Source: Chlorophyllum brunneum
Lineage: Eukaryota; Basidiomycota; Agaricomycetes; Agaricales; Agaricaceae
NCBI GenBank assembly: GCA_963576785.1
Contig: OY756144.1
Span: 1,116,001-1,180,000 of the forward strand
Direction: 5' to 3'
DNA: 64,000 bases
Program-made: the position numbers and the translations under genes
Shown here: positions 21,322-33,091 of the stretch, one piece after another
Layout: every line of letters starts with the position of its first letter
Position numbering within the stretch: position 1 is the first letter of the stretch
The notes under the pieces: generated by a model
Seen by the model: the letters and a program-made list of their open reading frames with translations, nothing else
The model's database searches: none
Told to the model about the DNA's origin: nothing

Positions 21322-23022
21322 ATCTGCGGTCGCTGATAGGCGTGCGCTGTAAAAATACGATATCTTCCTGTACATATCTTTATCTAATCAGCATCCTGTT
21401 CATTATCTTCTCATTGTGCCCTTACTCTAAGGTTTTGAATACGCGCTGGTCTTACGATTTTTTTCGAGGTATAGTATTGGCAAGTTGACGACTTGAAATT
21501 GGCAAGCGAATTCTACTTTCTTCCAAGACCCATAGTGGCGATCGAGTTTAGTTTAGTTCAAGGCACAATTGAATTTGGTAGGTACATCAGTCGCGTGGAC
21601 ATTTGGGTCTCGGAAAGCTCATTTGAAATACGGGGGAAAAGGAGTACATACATGGATATATCAACTCTAGGACGCCACCTGAGTGTGATGATATGTGAGA
21701 ACTATTGCAACCACCATCTCAGCCCCAAAATCATCTTCAACGCTCTACATATAAGTACTAGTTAACAATGCAGATGTAGTATAGATCAGTTTTTGGTCGT
21801 TGAGGTAGAAATGGGCCTGCAGTTCCCAGAATGTCATTTTTTGTTAAATGAATTGGGTTTTCGTTTTCGGTATGGCCAGGTGAACAGCCGTAGGGGGGTA
21901 AGAGATTTCGTATCAATAAGTTTACGTAGATGTTGGAGTGGGACCAGGGGGGAAAGGGACTAGATGTGTTTAAGTATTTTATACCACATGGACATTCGGG
22001 GAAGCGAATATCAGCGACGATCTTCTCTTCTCGAGTAAAAAAATATCGTATATGGGTATTCGGGGTTTGAGTTTATCGTGAGGTTCGGATTGAGAGGATT
22101 CGGATTGAGCTTCTCCAGTGACCATCCCTTACTCAAAATTCATCCATGAATTGACGGAGGTCGTGGACGCCCACTGGCAGATTCGAGTTTTGAATGTGGA
22201 TATCGAGCTGACGAACTGGGAATTCCACAATGCCATCTCCAGTACTCTCACCGATCTTGCTGTTCCGAATATATCGTTACCTACCCACCCACCGCCCTAT
22301 CTACTCTCGACCTCCACGACACACCTTATTTTCAAGCAGCTGGCCGGCCTCGTTTCCCTGGCAAAAAATACATTATCAACGCTTACATGGCATCGTAATC
22401 CCTTTGAGGTTGGGAGTCTTGGGAGACACTCGAAGGCTGTAGTAGGCAGTGTCTCACCAGGTCTGTTTCTCGAGAGTCATTCTTCTGCTCTTGTTATAAT
22501 TCTAGCCCCAAAGCCAGGTCTAAACAAACTGCAATCAGCGTTACGACAACCGGACATACCCGAGAAACACAATATTTGGATTTTTTTTGTGAAAAGAAGT
22601 CAGGTTCCAACCAAGTTAGAACTAGAGGCTGGCCCAAGCCCCCCAAACCACTACGTACTGGAGCTGATCAACGAACATTGCTACCCCCCTCATCTTTAAA
22701 GAGAACAAGTCCCCAAATGTAAAGAGAGTGCTAGAGGATGGTGTAGGAGTGATGCGTTGCTTGGGGAAGGTGGTGGGTCAACGGATGATGGTATGATATT
22801 CATTTTCTACCATCTCCATTTCCATCATGAGTGGTATCTCTCTTCCTACAACTCATTTGCCAGACTTGAAGACGTATCTATTGACCCCAATCATGTACCT
22901 CTAGGCAGGTAACCTGGTACCCTTTCCCATCGTCCGGGCGGAAGGTCAGACTCCATCTTAGGTCTTAGTACGATAAAAAGTTCTGCGAGTCAGGGCCAGC
23001 CTTGCAGTCTCGAATATGTATA
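21322..23022. other. Intergenic region with one unassigned open frame
   Basis: The only sizeable open frame is 22118-22699 (+, 193 codons, MTIPYSKFIHELTEVV...). It has an ATG and a hydrophobic stretch LVIILAP, but I recognise no family and see no splice-linked partner. It may be chance or a relic. The rest is AT-rich and featureless. Confidence 0.4.
22118..22699 (+). CDS. Hypothetical open frame, doubtful
   Basis: This is a single uninterrupted frame of 193 codons in a genome where most genes have introns. The composition is leucine/serine/proline-rich, with TDLAVPNISLP and NPFEVGSLGRH segments faintly like the leucine-rich part of local F-box proteins, but without an F-box. It could be a small intronless gene, a decayed F-box relative, or chance. 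Confidence 0.2.
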   Translation: MTIPYSKFIHELTEVVDAHWQIRVLNVDIELTNWEFHNAISSTLTDLAVPNISLPTHPPPYLLSTSTTHLIFKQLAGLVSLAKNTLSTLTWHRNPFEVGSLGRHSKAVVGSVSPGLFLESHSSALVIILAPKPGLNKLQSALRQPDIPEKHNIWIFFVKRSQVPTKLELEAGPSPPNHYVLELINEHCYPPHL

Positions 23023-24777
23023 TCATAAATAATCGCATTTCTGGATGTCTACCGATAGTCCAACTCCTTCTTCCACCTCGTCCATAATCTTAAACCTAAT
23101 AAATTGTTGTGAGTGATTAAAAATATCGACCAGGTCCTTCAAGTATGCGAGGAGAATGTCCCGGAATCGCGGGTTTGGTCGCAATGGCCCAACCCATTTG
23201 GATTTGGGCCAAATATATTCATTTCTATAAAAAGTGACGAAAATTTGTAAGCTGATCAAGTCCGGAAGTTGTGCCGCAGTTTCTAGCCACGCTCCCTGTA
23301 ATCGGATTAGTATATCATCTGAATTTTAAATACGCCATGGAATGCAGACCGGAGAGGTATTGCAATCAATACGGTCGTCCGATGGATGGTAGATCGTGAC
23401 TGTGATGGGAACTTTTATCCTACGCAATTCCGAACAATATGGTACAACCTCTCGAAGCATGTCCTCCCAAGCTGTGTGAGGTGCAACAGACTTTGGTAAT
23501 TCCAAGTCGATCTCTTTTAGCGTTCCGTAGTGCAAGGGGACGATGGACCGTCGAACGAATTTGATGAGTTTAGTTGACTCATCCGATTCACCTAGCCACA
23601 ATCCCAGGCTTTGTAGATTCGAACAAGAGTCGATGTATGAGGACAATAGGGCACCCTCTGCTGTGGAAAGTGCCATTCCCTTCAGAAAAATGTTCTCCTC
23701 CTTTAAGATATCACATAATTTGACTAGGATATCGGCCGTCCTGGGGGAGGGTTTCCCGTTTGATTCCCGCGTGATGTCCAAGTACTCCAGATGTCGAAAA
23801 TGATGTAAATGTTTTCTGAAGACGCTCAGAGTGATGTTGACACCCTGGAGTTCCAATCTCTTCAAAGGCCAGGATGACTTGGAGGCTCCATTGTCAACCG
23901 AGGTGACAGGACCAGAAAAAAATAGATCGAAAGAAGGTTGGAATCGAGGTGTTTGGGAGCGTCCATTGCTACCGGGACCGACCATGCCTCTAAAGCACAG
24001 GGATTCGAGGTCTGGACAGCGAGTCAACATTTTCACGAAGTCTGCTACTATCTTGGATGCAGGTTCGCGTGGGCCAGAGAATGGTATCTCCAAAGAAACC
24101 TTTCGAAGACCCGAGAGGGGTTTGAATGAGACAGGCTTACAAGGGTACGAGGTGAAGACAAGGTTGAGTTCCTCTAATGTTGGGATGGTAGCCAGTGCAG
24201 AGACCACGTCATCGAAAGCAGGTTCGAGTCAGGATTATATCTCCAACCAACGGATTAGGGTTGGTCAGGTTCATAATATTACATAGTGAAAACTCACAGT
24301 ACCGTATGTAGACTCTGTAATGCTGAGATACCAGACCTCAAGTTGGTCTCAAACGCAGCAACAAGCCCCAGATCTACCGGTCTAGACTTAATGGCCGCCT
24401 GTCCATATTTGCAGATCTCAGAGTGAGAAATTCCAGAGGAATCGAGGTGTAGAAAGGTTGTATGCTGGAAGAGAGCCGTTGACAAACTGTTTGTCGCTAG
24501 TGCAGTGATAATATCACCGGTGCGGTGCAAGTCTGCAGATATGGTTTCACATCTCCTGACCCGAAGACGAAGCCTCGGAAATAATTTCGGTCCCACGGAA
24601 TGTTGGAGAGTTCTCGATACCAAACGTAGGCTATAGAGATCCTTTCGGTCTGGCTGAGGGTAGTATGGCGATATGAGGTTCAACTTGATGAGAGGAGAGG
24701 AGAGGCGTGACTTGAATACGTACCGGCTGACGGGCGACTTCAAGCAGAAGATCCTGTGGTAATCGTTCAAGTACCAT
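23023..24777 (-). pseudogene. F-box/LRR gene, apparently frameshifted
   Basis: This is a relative of the F-box gene at 3048-4658. The start MVLERLPQDLLLEVARQP (ATG at 24777) joins across a GTACGT/CTCAG intron to PDRKDLYSLRLVSRTLQH, making an F-box. Leucine-rich segments follow: LEELNLVFTS, LRKVSLEIP, CPDLESLCF, LKRLELQGVN and LEYLDIT. A last exon AWLETAAQLPDLISLQI ends at 23023. The second and third exons do not fit. The donor GTGAGT at 24297 and the only available acceptor (GGAG at 24241-24244) give LYNPDSN. The conserved continuation PAFDDVVSALATIPTLEEL is in another frame, and no AG lies in between. A one-base indel near 24220-24230 is the simplest reading. A sequencing error or non-canonical splicing remain possible. 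Confidence 0.55.
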
Positions 24778-25219
24778 CGTGAGCTGGGATCATCGAGGAG
24801 TAAGTTTTTTAGCGCGAGCCTACTAGCAGAATATCGAGGCTGTGTCCCCTCCATCAATGGAATTGGCCCCTTGGATGAGGCCTGAGGTTTCGAATTTTGA
24901 ACAGCTCGGCGTTATCTCAAATGGCTATTTGCGTAGATAAGGAACTCGCGTTCACATGGACGAGGCACAAGTCTATTGAGCAACAAAATAATACATCGTT
25001 AAACCTAACGAGAATATCTACACAGCATATAGTATCGGTGTAGCTGTACAGTCTTCGTCAAAATGAATAACGTGGTGAGTGAAAACAAAATACGAGTACA
25101 ATCGAAGAAAACACACACATGCTACACACACACGCACAGCAATTATCAAAAAAAACAGTGAACAAACAAATCGTACTTAAATCGGCAATCAATCAGTCAT
25201 ACATCCAGCACGGCTCCAA
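24778..25219. other. Intergenic, CA-rich and A-rich
   Basis: This lies between the F-box relative's 5' end and the AMPK beta 3' end. It holds short CA-rich (acacacacatgctacacacacacg) and A-rich stretches. I see no gene. Confidence 0.5.
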
Positions 25220-27417
25220 TCACACGGCAGTAGGCTTATAATAAACCGTCGTCATAAACTACGCAAAGAAAAAATCAAATCTTCAGCCCCAAAATCCGAG
25301 CAGTAACAAATGAGAACTCACCTTCTTACGATATCTAGTGGTAGTAGCCACCGCAAGTACTCCGTTCCTTATCGCACTAGTACACAAATGTTGCAGCACG
25401 ACATGGCTTGGTACAGGCAGCACGCTCGCATCATCCGTTAACGCTGGCATATTCTCCATATCCAACGTGATTGCCCTCGATCCACTTACGGGTGCCCGGG
25501 ATTCCGTCGCTAATGGTGATGGACCGGGACGGGGTGGATATGGTTGAGGTGTATTCGCTGCTGCCGCCGTGGTTGTATGGAATGTTGGTATCTTGGGGGG
25601 TGGTGTTGGTGTGGTGGTTGTGGTGGGAGCTTGATCTGCGGATCCTTTGTCTTGTCTAGGTGTGGACACGATTTCAGGTGTAGTTATAGCGGTGGTATTG
25701 GATGATTCCTGGAGAGGTGCTTCCTCTTCGATTCCACCCCTAACAGGTGAGTGTTCAGGTTTCTCATCTAACCCGGCACCGGTACCATCTTCACTTGGTG
25801 GTGGTGCAGGCGGGAAGTTTGCATAACCCGAATCACGCCATGTACCACCTGCTGTCTGTTTTTCTCTCCGTTCCCTCTCTTCAGCTACTCGTCGGTCTCG
25901 CTCTCGTCGTTCTCGATCACGTTCTTCTCGTCTATTTTCACGTTCGCGGTCCCGGTCTTCCCGACGGCGACGATCTCGGCCTTCGCGTTTAGCCCTATCA
26001 CGATCGCGTCCAGTAGATCCACCTTGACCGGATCCTACACCACCTGGAAGACTGCTACTTCCTCGAGATGGAGAGCCTGTATTGGAGTTTCCACTGGAAT
26101 GTTGCGAGGGTACAGTCATCTTGGTATTCAGGATCAATTTGTCGAGGTGCCGTGGCATGCCAGGGGCGGGTGGGATGTTCGGTGCGGGGACGAATCCAGA
26201 AACGTGGACACTACGGGCAGCAGCGTCGTACTGGCCAGCAGAAGCTGTGAGATAAGCTTCTTCTTCTCTGGCAGCTTCAATGAGTTCGGGTGGGAGGACG
26301 TTGGTCCACCTAGCTTGGGTGATTTGGGCGTGAAGGTTTTGTTGATTGGATGGTCGATAGTCGTCCGCGCCGTCATCGACAGAGGAGCCAGCTGACCAGA
26401 AGGAGTGGCCAGGTTGGTGTGGACGTGGAGGGGTTGGTTGTTGGAGTTGTGGCGTGACGGGAGGTAAAGGTGAGGCTTGGGTTGGAGGGGTGTGAGGCTG
26501 GACGTTGACGTAGTTGGCCAGGGAGCCTTGGTCATCGACTGCTGTGGAGAGTTCGTCGGAGACGCGCCATTGATCATCAACGAGGAAACGGACATGGTGC
26601 GTTCCTGGAAGCAGATCTACTGTTGCTGTCCATGTATTCGATGATGGACTTCTGTGGAAGTGGCACGTTAGTAAATTGACGAAACGACGGATGTGCGGGA
26701 TACAGACTCTCGTTCCATAAATTGGCGGCCATTCCAGTCGTCGTCCCCTGCACGTGCAAGGACAACGACCTTTCCACCACCGCGCCAGGTGATTTTGACA
26801 GGGATGGGTTCGGCCAGTGTGGAGTCGTCGATGCGCGTCGGCAAGGTCGGTTCCTCTTCCTCTTCATCCTGCCTTGCGTCCTCATCAATCAGCAGCCCGA
26901 TGGGGATGGATGAATTGACGACCTCCTTGACAAAGGGGGCGGGGGACGGCGGGGTGGGCGGGCTTTGAGGATAAGGCTGGCTGTTGGGGGGGTCACTGTA
27001 GATGCTCGGCATAGGCTGGGGCGCCGCACGTGAGCGATGGGCGCGTCCGCCGGCATAGGAGGAGCCGGATGGGTGCCGCTGGTTGGGAGGGAAGGGCAGG
27101 TGGGTGGCGGGCACGATGAGCTCGGAGGACGAAAAGTTGTTCTGCGGGCGGCGGACGGGCGGGATGTCTGTGGCAGGCTTTGGAATATTAATAGCCTGGC
27201 TCTTTGGAGGTGTTTTCTGGCGGCCTCTGGACGGGGCTGGAGTGATTGAGGAGCGGTTGAGGCCGGGCAGCTCGAGCGATCTTCTCGGTGTGCGCATGGA
27301 GGGATGCGGCTGGCCTGGCACCGGCGACGGAGACCGGGGGCGGCCGCCGTCGCTGAGCTTTGCATCTGTGGGTCGGCCTGTGCGCTGCTGGGCGGTGGAC
27401 GACGCGCTGTTGCCCAT
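25220..27417 (-). CDS. AMP-activated protein kinase beta subunit (Gal83/Sip1/Sip2 type)
   Basis: This is the scaffolding subunit of the AMPK/SNF1 complex, which links glucose status to carbon metabolism. It begins MGNSASS, an N-myristoylation signal with Gly2. A long Ser/Pro-rich region follows. The glycogen-binding/CBM48 module has PIPVKITWRGGGKVVVLARA, NTWTATVDLLPGTHHVRF and LVDDQWRVSDE. The C-terminal ASC domain starts at RWTNVLPPELIEA, carries NIPPAPGMPRHLDKLILN, and ends LPVPSHVVLQHL, VLAVATTTRYRKK and TTVYYKPTAV. The last 13 codons are on a separate exon after a GTGAGT/CGTAG intron. The ASC domain is split by a low-complexity insert of roughly 200 residues rich in Arg, Asp and Glu. The start is 173 bp from the divergent SDR gene. 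The 3' end is at 25220. Confidence 0.9.
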
Positions 27418-27590
27418 TGCTCTCTGCACCCCGCCAACCGTCGACCATCGATAACCCACACCGCTTACTAAGCCATGACCTCATCGCCCTGATCGAATCT
27501 GTCACCCTTTGTTTATTCCAGGAACTCACCTTCGCTTGCCCCTCATATAATGGCACACCTGTCCGATAACCGCTTTCTGCCCTCGTCTCC
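27418..27590. promoter_or_regulatory. 173-bp bidirectional promoter
   Basis: This is the whole interval between the ATG of the AMPK beta gene (minus) and the ATG of the first SDR gene (plus). Both core promoters and leaders must fit in it. No TATA box is evident. Confidence 0.6.
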
Positions 27591-28795
27591 ATGTCTTCTC
27601 GCATTTGGCTGAGTGAGTTCTGTTCCTTCCTTCTCTTCGCTTTTCTCATACTGTTCCAGTCACTGGTTAGACTTTTTGCCTTTTGTTCCTGTCCCGCCCT
27701 TCTATGCCACTAGGTGCTTCTACCGGCTTCGGGTACTATCTCGCCTGCCATGCTCTTGAAAACGACGAAACGGTTGTCGCCACAATGCGCAACCCAGTCT
27801 CTTCCGCGGAACAACTTACATCCAGATACCCATCCCACGTCTTGAATGGCAAACTCCTCACACTCAAGCTCGATGTAACAAACTCTCAAGAAATCTCCGA
27901 CGTATTCAAGATCGTCAGAGAAAAGTATGGCCGGATTGATGTCGTATTCAACAACGCTGGGTGGGCAATCATCGGTGAACTCGAAGCCATACCAGAAGAC
28001 AAGGCCCGGGAATTGTTCGACGTATGTCCTTCTTTTGTCAACTTGAGACGCCACAATCAGTTAGTGAATTGATCTGTGGCGCCCCAGACCAATTTCTGGG
28101 GGGCAACAAACGTCATGAAGGAGACTGTCAAAGCATTCCGAGAGAATCGTCCATCTGGAGGAAGACTCCTACAAAATTCCTCGAGCTCTGCATTGACTTG
28201 TAACCCCGGAGCATCATACTATGGTGCCTCGTATGTATTCCCTGCTTCAATGCCGTTATACACACTAACATCATTTTTTCCCCATGTCGTGACTGAAGGA
28301 AGGCTGGTATGTACTATTTACGTTATCCTTCCGTCGGGGTCGCCAATCATGCGTTTATCTAATTCCAGCACTCGAATCTATAACGGAAGCACTATCCCAA
28401 GAAATCGATCCCTGTTGGCATATCAAGGTACATTAACTTTCTAATTACCCATCCCCTGTTCCTAATCCCTCAACAAGATAACAATCATCGAATCCGGGCC
28501 TTTCAATACTAAAGCCATAGGCAGCAACTTGAAAATTCTCCCATCACATCCCGAATACGACTCGCCAACTATGGGAGCGAATCAAACAAGGATTTGGATG
28601 TCTTCCGGTGAATTGCATAAAATTGCAGGTGACCCAGAGAAAGGAGCAAAAATCTTTTATCGAATAGCAAGTTTGGACAATCCTCCATTTAGGTTGCCGT
28701 TGCATCCGGTTTCGCTTCAGTGTGCGAAGGTCAGGATTGACAGTATTCAGAAAGGGGTGGATGAGTACAAGGGCTGGAGTGACGAGGTCTTTTGA
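27591..28795 (+). CDS. Short-chain dehydrogenase/reductase, copy 1
   Basis: This is a classical SDR oxidoreductase, presumably NAD(P)-dependent and acting on an alcohol or ketone. Exon 1 gives MSSRIWL. A 6-base exon at 27660-27665 and the exon from 27714 complete ITGASTGFG, the TGxxxGxG cofactor motif. Then come NDETVVATMRNP, KLDVTNSQE, IDVVFNNAGWA (NNAG), TNFWGATNVMKE, GGRLLQNSSSSAL and the catalytic YYGASKA, where Ser-Lys is split by an intron (GCCTC then GAAGGCTG). The protein continues ITIIESGPFNTKAI and ends YKGWSDEVF, about 300 residues. Introns are short GT/AG. The sister gene at 37810 shares sequence, exon limits and the micro-exon. It heads an all-plus array with three P450 genes. 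Confidence 0.88.
27660..27665 (+). other. 6-nt micro-exon (TCACTG) in SDR copy 1
   Basis: Intron 27613-27659 (GTGAGT to TCCAG) and intron 27666-27713 (GTTAGA to ACTAG) isolate six bases. Joined as A, TCACTG, GT they give ATC ACT GGT, i.e. I-T-G of the cofactor-binding motif. Skipping them would remove two residues and leave WLSASTGFG, without the conserved Thr-Gly. Confidence 0.8.
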
Positions 28796-30607
28796 TCAAT
28801 ACCAGAAATCTATATTTAGGTCGTGTGTGAGGAGTTATTGCTGCGGTTTTGGGTGTGAGATCGTTGAACGAAAACCGTTGCTTCTCTGAACAGATGAGAA
28901 CGTGCAATATCGGCAAAACAATACCAATGGCGGCTAAACTCTTTTAGCAACATCGCTCAGATGACCCTTTCTCCTCATGGGGAGATAAACCAAGTGCACT
29001 ACATCCGATGGTGAAAGACATATTCGGTATCTTCTTAGCTACTCACTCCGTAGGAGATTTCGCTCGTTATCTGGCGCAAGGTGTCAACATCCGTCGGCGG
29101 CCAGGTTTACACTTGAGGCTTCGAATAGAGCTCTTTTCGTCACCTGGGTTAATCTTCTGGTTGAGTTAGGTGCATTTTCCGCGGGCGAGCGACCTATCCC
29201 TGCGGTCCCAGCAATTACTGGTTCTTCCTCAGCCGAGATCGGAGTGGACACGACCTACCTTAGCATTGGGGGATTCCCCAACGAGTTTCAGCCAATGGTA
29301 GCCTTCCAGGGTAAACTCCTCGGCAATGCTCAGGTTCTGTAAAACAAGTGTAAATGTGGGTCCTCATTAACACTGTAGTCGGTACGACTCAACTCCAAAA
29401 AAAAAACGGTAAAAATGGATTGAACTCCGAACTTCGTTACCTCTGTTGTTAACCGAACCCTGATTATTACCCTCGTCATCCGTGATCGGGCGTCCAGTGT
29501 AACTCGAGTCGTCACCGACAATTTTTACGGGGACTGGGATACGATACGCATGGGAACAGGATATTCGAGCGGTGATTCTTCAATCTTGGAAAACATAACC
29601 TGCCAGGAGGAAGGAAAACTGCGCCACAGGGAAGCATTGCACTCCACCAAGCCGTTGGACTGTGCGCTTAGTAGTTGGGTTGCCGAATATAATTTGACGC
29701 TGTTGCTTACAGGGTGCATGAAAATTTAGAGGTCGTCGCTTGTAATGAGCATTTTGTCAATGAGAGTCCGATGTACGTTAAAATGAATTCGTGTAGCTGT
29801 CGGATGTCCGATGCCACACGGATGGCTAGCGCAGAACCCAGGTTTGATCTAAAAGTAATCGAGACGAATTCCCGTGGATCAAAGTCAAATCTGTAAGCGC
29901 CTCAAGAAGTAGAGTAAAGTACATAGCATGAAGTCAAGGTCAATGGGAATGACACATCGACGCTCCGAGGCGTCGCATTCGAGGCCGACCCTGAACTCTC
30001 TTCTTCACCACCATCACTGATTTTGAGTGCTCTTACTCACTCACCATGACTTGGTCCATACGGTTGGATGGGCTGTTTTTTCTAAAGTGGAACGTACGTG
30101 TGAGTCCTCTCGCCTCTGAAATCGCCGGTGAGCCGTTGGGTAACACGATAATCCCACGTCTTTCTCAGCGACATTTGGCTATGACGAGATAACCCATTGG
30201 TGTTCAAAGAATGCCGCACCACAAGAACATGTCGCCTGGACACCCACCACACGTTCGACTACCTTATCGAAGCAAAGACGAGTCAGAAGGGATGACATGT
30301 CACCATTCAGTGCATGCAAGTGGATGCTTGAAACCACGGCTCTCCGGCCATTGGACTTCTATCTTCTCTGATAGGATGGTGACGGACTCCAGCCATCATT
30401 TAAGTTGGTCAGAGGGCTGGTTTGGCTCCTTTTTCAGAAATACATACCCTTCGACGAGCCTAGGCGGGATTCTTCCCATGGCTCAGCGATTCAGAATGGT
30501 TCATATTAAGCCCTATGGTGTTTGGAGGGGCGACATTCTTCGGGTCTTGCTCCGGCTACGCCAAGTGTTCTACCTGACTGCCGAATCGTTGTAGGATACT
30601 CAGCAGC
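28796..30607. other. Intergenic region before P450 copy 2
   Basis: I see no supported gene. A plus-strand frame from about 29050 to 29341 stays open for roughly 95 codons without an ATG (containing VTWVNLLVELGAFSAGERP) and ends in TAA. I recognise no family and regard it as probably chance or a relic. Confidence 0.4.
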
Positions 30608-33091
30608 ATGATCTCCAGCCTCTTCCGGGCTGTCTCACTCTACGCAGCTGTGTGGCTCATGTGGAAAGCATGGAAACGTTTAGTTATCAGATCACCTTTG
30701 GATAATCTTCCCGGACCTCCTGCGTCTTCGTTCCTTTCTGGTTAGTTTTCTCTATTAGTGATGAAATGATAGGCTGATGTTAGAGCACTGCAGGGAACAT
30801 AAAGGATCTATTTAACCTGGATGGATGGGAGTACCACCGTCACGTTTTGGACCAGTGTACGTCTGTTAGACTCGTTTCTTAACCTTGCCAATTTACCTGT
30901 CTGTATTCAGATGGACGAGTTACGAGGATCACAGGGGCACTTGGAGTATGCACCATTATTTTTTCCATCCGAATACCGAATTAAATGAGAGAAGGAACGG
31001 ATCTTGTTGACTTTCGACCCGAAAGCCCTCCACCATATCTTGGTCAAGGATCAGTCCATCTACGAAGAGTCAGCGGGATTCATCAAGTACGCTGTCTTTG
31101 GATGTATGACCCAAAAAGTCCTCAACTTTCGTTTCAGTCGCAATAAGGTGTATTTTGGGGAAGGTCTACTTGCGACCTTGGGTGGGCCCCATTTCTCTTG
31201 TGCATTAACCCAGGCTTTCTAATCTCTTTGTAGGCGAACAGCACAGAAAACAGAGGAAGATGATGAATCCTGTGTTTTCCATCAACCATATGCGTGAATT
31301 AAGTGTGTTTGTCCTCTCTGATTTGACACATTCACTCACGTGTATCTAATGAAGTTCCTTTATTCTACGAAGTCACGGAGCGGGTATGCCTCTATAATCT
31401 CCCAACACCAGCCATACTCACATTCCTCGAAGTTGCGCACAGTTCTGAATGGGAAGGTGAAAGATGGACCTCAAGAGATCGACATCGTTCATTGGATGTC
31501 AAGGACTGCACTGGAGCTAATCGGCCAAAGTGGATTGGGTTATTCTTTCGATACACTAACGGATGATCACCAACGTCACCCCTACATGAAGTCCGTAAAG
31601 AGGCTCGCGTGCGTAGTTCCACTTCTGTTCGTATGAAATCTCCGATCGTCCTCAACGTCCTGGGTTTCCTAGGCCTCTCATCGCCGGACCCTTCGGTTTC
31701 TTTGCTAATCAATTTGTCTTTCCGTTTGCCGCCAAGTTCAATTTTCCGCGTTTGAAGAGATTCATTGTAGAGCATATCCCTTGGGAACGAGTACAGGACA
31801 TTAAGGGAATAGTCGATGTCATGCGAAATACCTCTCTCGAAATCATCAAAACGAAAAGGGATGCCATGGAGAGCAGTGATCCCGCTGTGATCGCGGAAAC
31901 GATGGAAAAGAAGGACATTATCACCATCCTCAGTATGCTGATTCTTGTTCATCTCTGCCGTACGTTTGACGACCGATTAGTGAGAGCGAATTCTCAAGCC
32001 GAAGCGGTGGACCGCTTGTCCGATGAGGAAGTCTGTGGACAGGTACGTGCTTCTCTCGTTTGTCAATGCTTTCAACTCTTAATGGCATACAGGTCGCGTA
32101 TGTTATACTTGGTCGGGTCGAGTCACTCCCACTGACAGTGCCCTCGATACAGGACATTCGTAATAGCTGGCATGGACACAACGTCATCTGCGTTATCCCG
32201 TATCCTCCATTTACTGTCCATCCACACCAATGTTCAAGAAAAACTACGCAGTGAAATACGCGACGCCCAGGGAAATGGCCAACTAACATATGACCAGCTT
32301 GTCTCTTTGCCATACCTTGATGCAGTCTGCCGAGAAACGCTACGGGTGTACGTAGAACGTCGTTACTACAACCGGGGCTAACCTTTTTTGCCTTCAGATA
32401 TCCGCCTGTAAATATTGCCGCTTTGCGCACGTATGTGGTACTTTTATCTCATAAGTAATATGTTGACGCGATGGAACCGAAGAGCGCGTAAAGATATGGT
32501 CCTCCCCCTTTCCAAGCCGGTTATTGGTGTAGATGGCAGAGAGGTCAGAGAGGTCATGGTTCCGAATGGAACCCATATTATTATATCTGTCCTCGGATCA
32601 AATACTAATCCAGACCTATGGGGAGCCGATGCTCAGGAGTGGAAGCCTGAGCGGTGGCTATCGCCTCTTCCTGAGACGGTTGGAGAAGCGCATATGCCTG
32701 GAATCTATTCCCATCTGTACGCATCACTTAACCGACTGCGTGTTACATCGCACTGATTGATCCCTACAGCATGACGTTCCTGGGAGGTGGTCGTGCTTGC
32801 ATGTAGGCCATTTCGTATCGACTTGGCGATTGTCATTAACGAATCGTTTCCTAGTGGTTTCAAGTTCTCTCAGCTGGAAATGAGTGAGTCGTACTCGTCA
32901 GTCCCTCGTACTAAGCTTACACCGCGCACTTCGCAGAGGTTGTCCTAGCTATCCTCCTCAGTTCATTCAAATTTGAGGTCTCTATGAAACACAAAATAAT
33001 TTGGAAGATGAGTGGTGTAGCTGGGCCTTATGTCGAGAATATGGACCCCACACGACCGCAGTTGCCTGTGATCATGAGCCTAGTGGACTGA
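30608..33091 (+). CDS. Cytochrome P450 monooxygenase, copy 2
   Basis: This is a microsomal class II P450. The membrane anchor is MISSLFRAVSLYAAVWLMW, followed by the hinge LPGPPASS. The motifs are EQHRKQRKMMNPVFSINHMR, IAGMDTTSSALSRIL (I helix), ETLRVYPP (ExxR), EWKPERW and FLGGGRACIGFKFSQLEM (heme Cys). The exon limits match those of copies 3 and 4, including the mini-exon for VPLFYEVTER and the split QVA/TFVIAGMD. It ends PVIMSLVD. The 3' end is followed by 1.5 kb without genes. Its position after SDR copy 1 on the same strand suggests shared regulation or a common pathway; the substrate is unknown. Confidence 0.92.
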
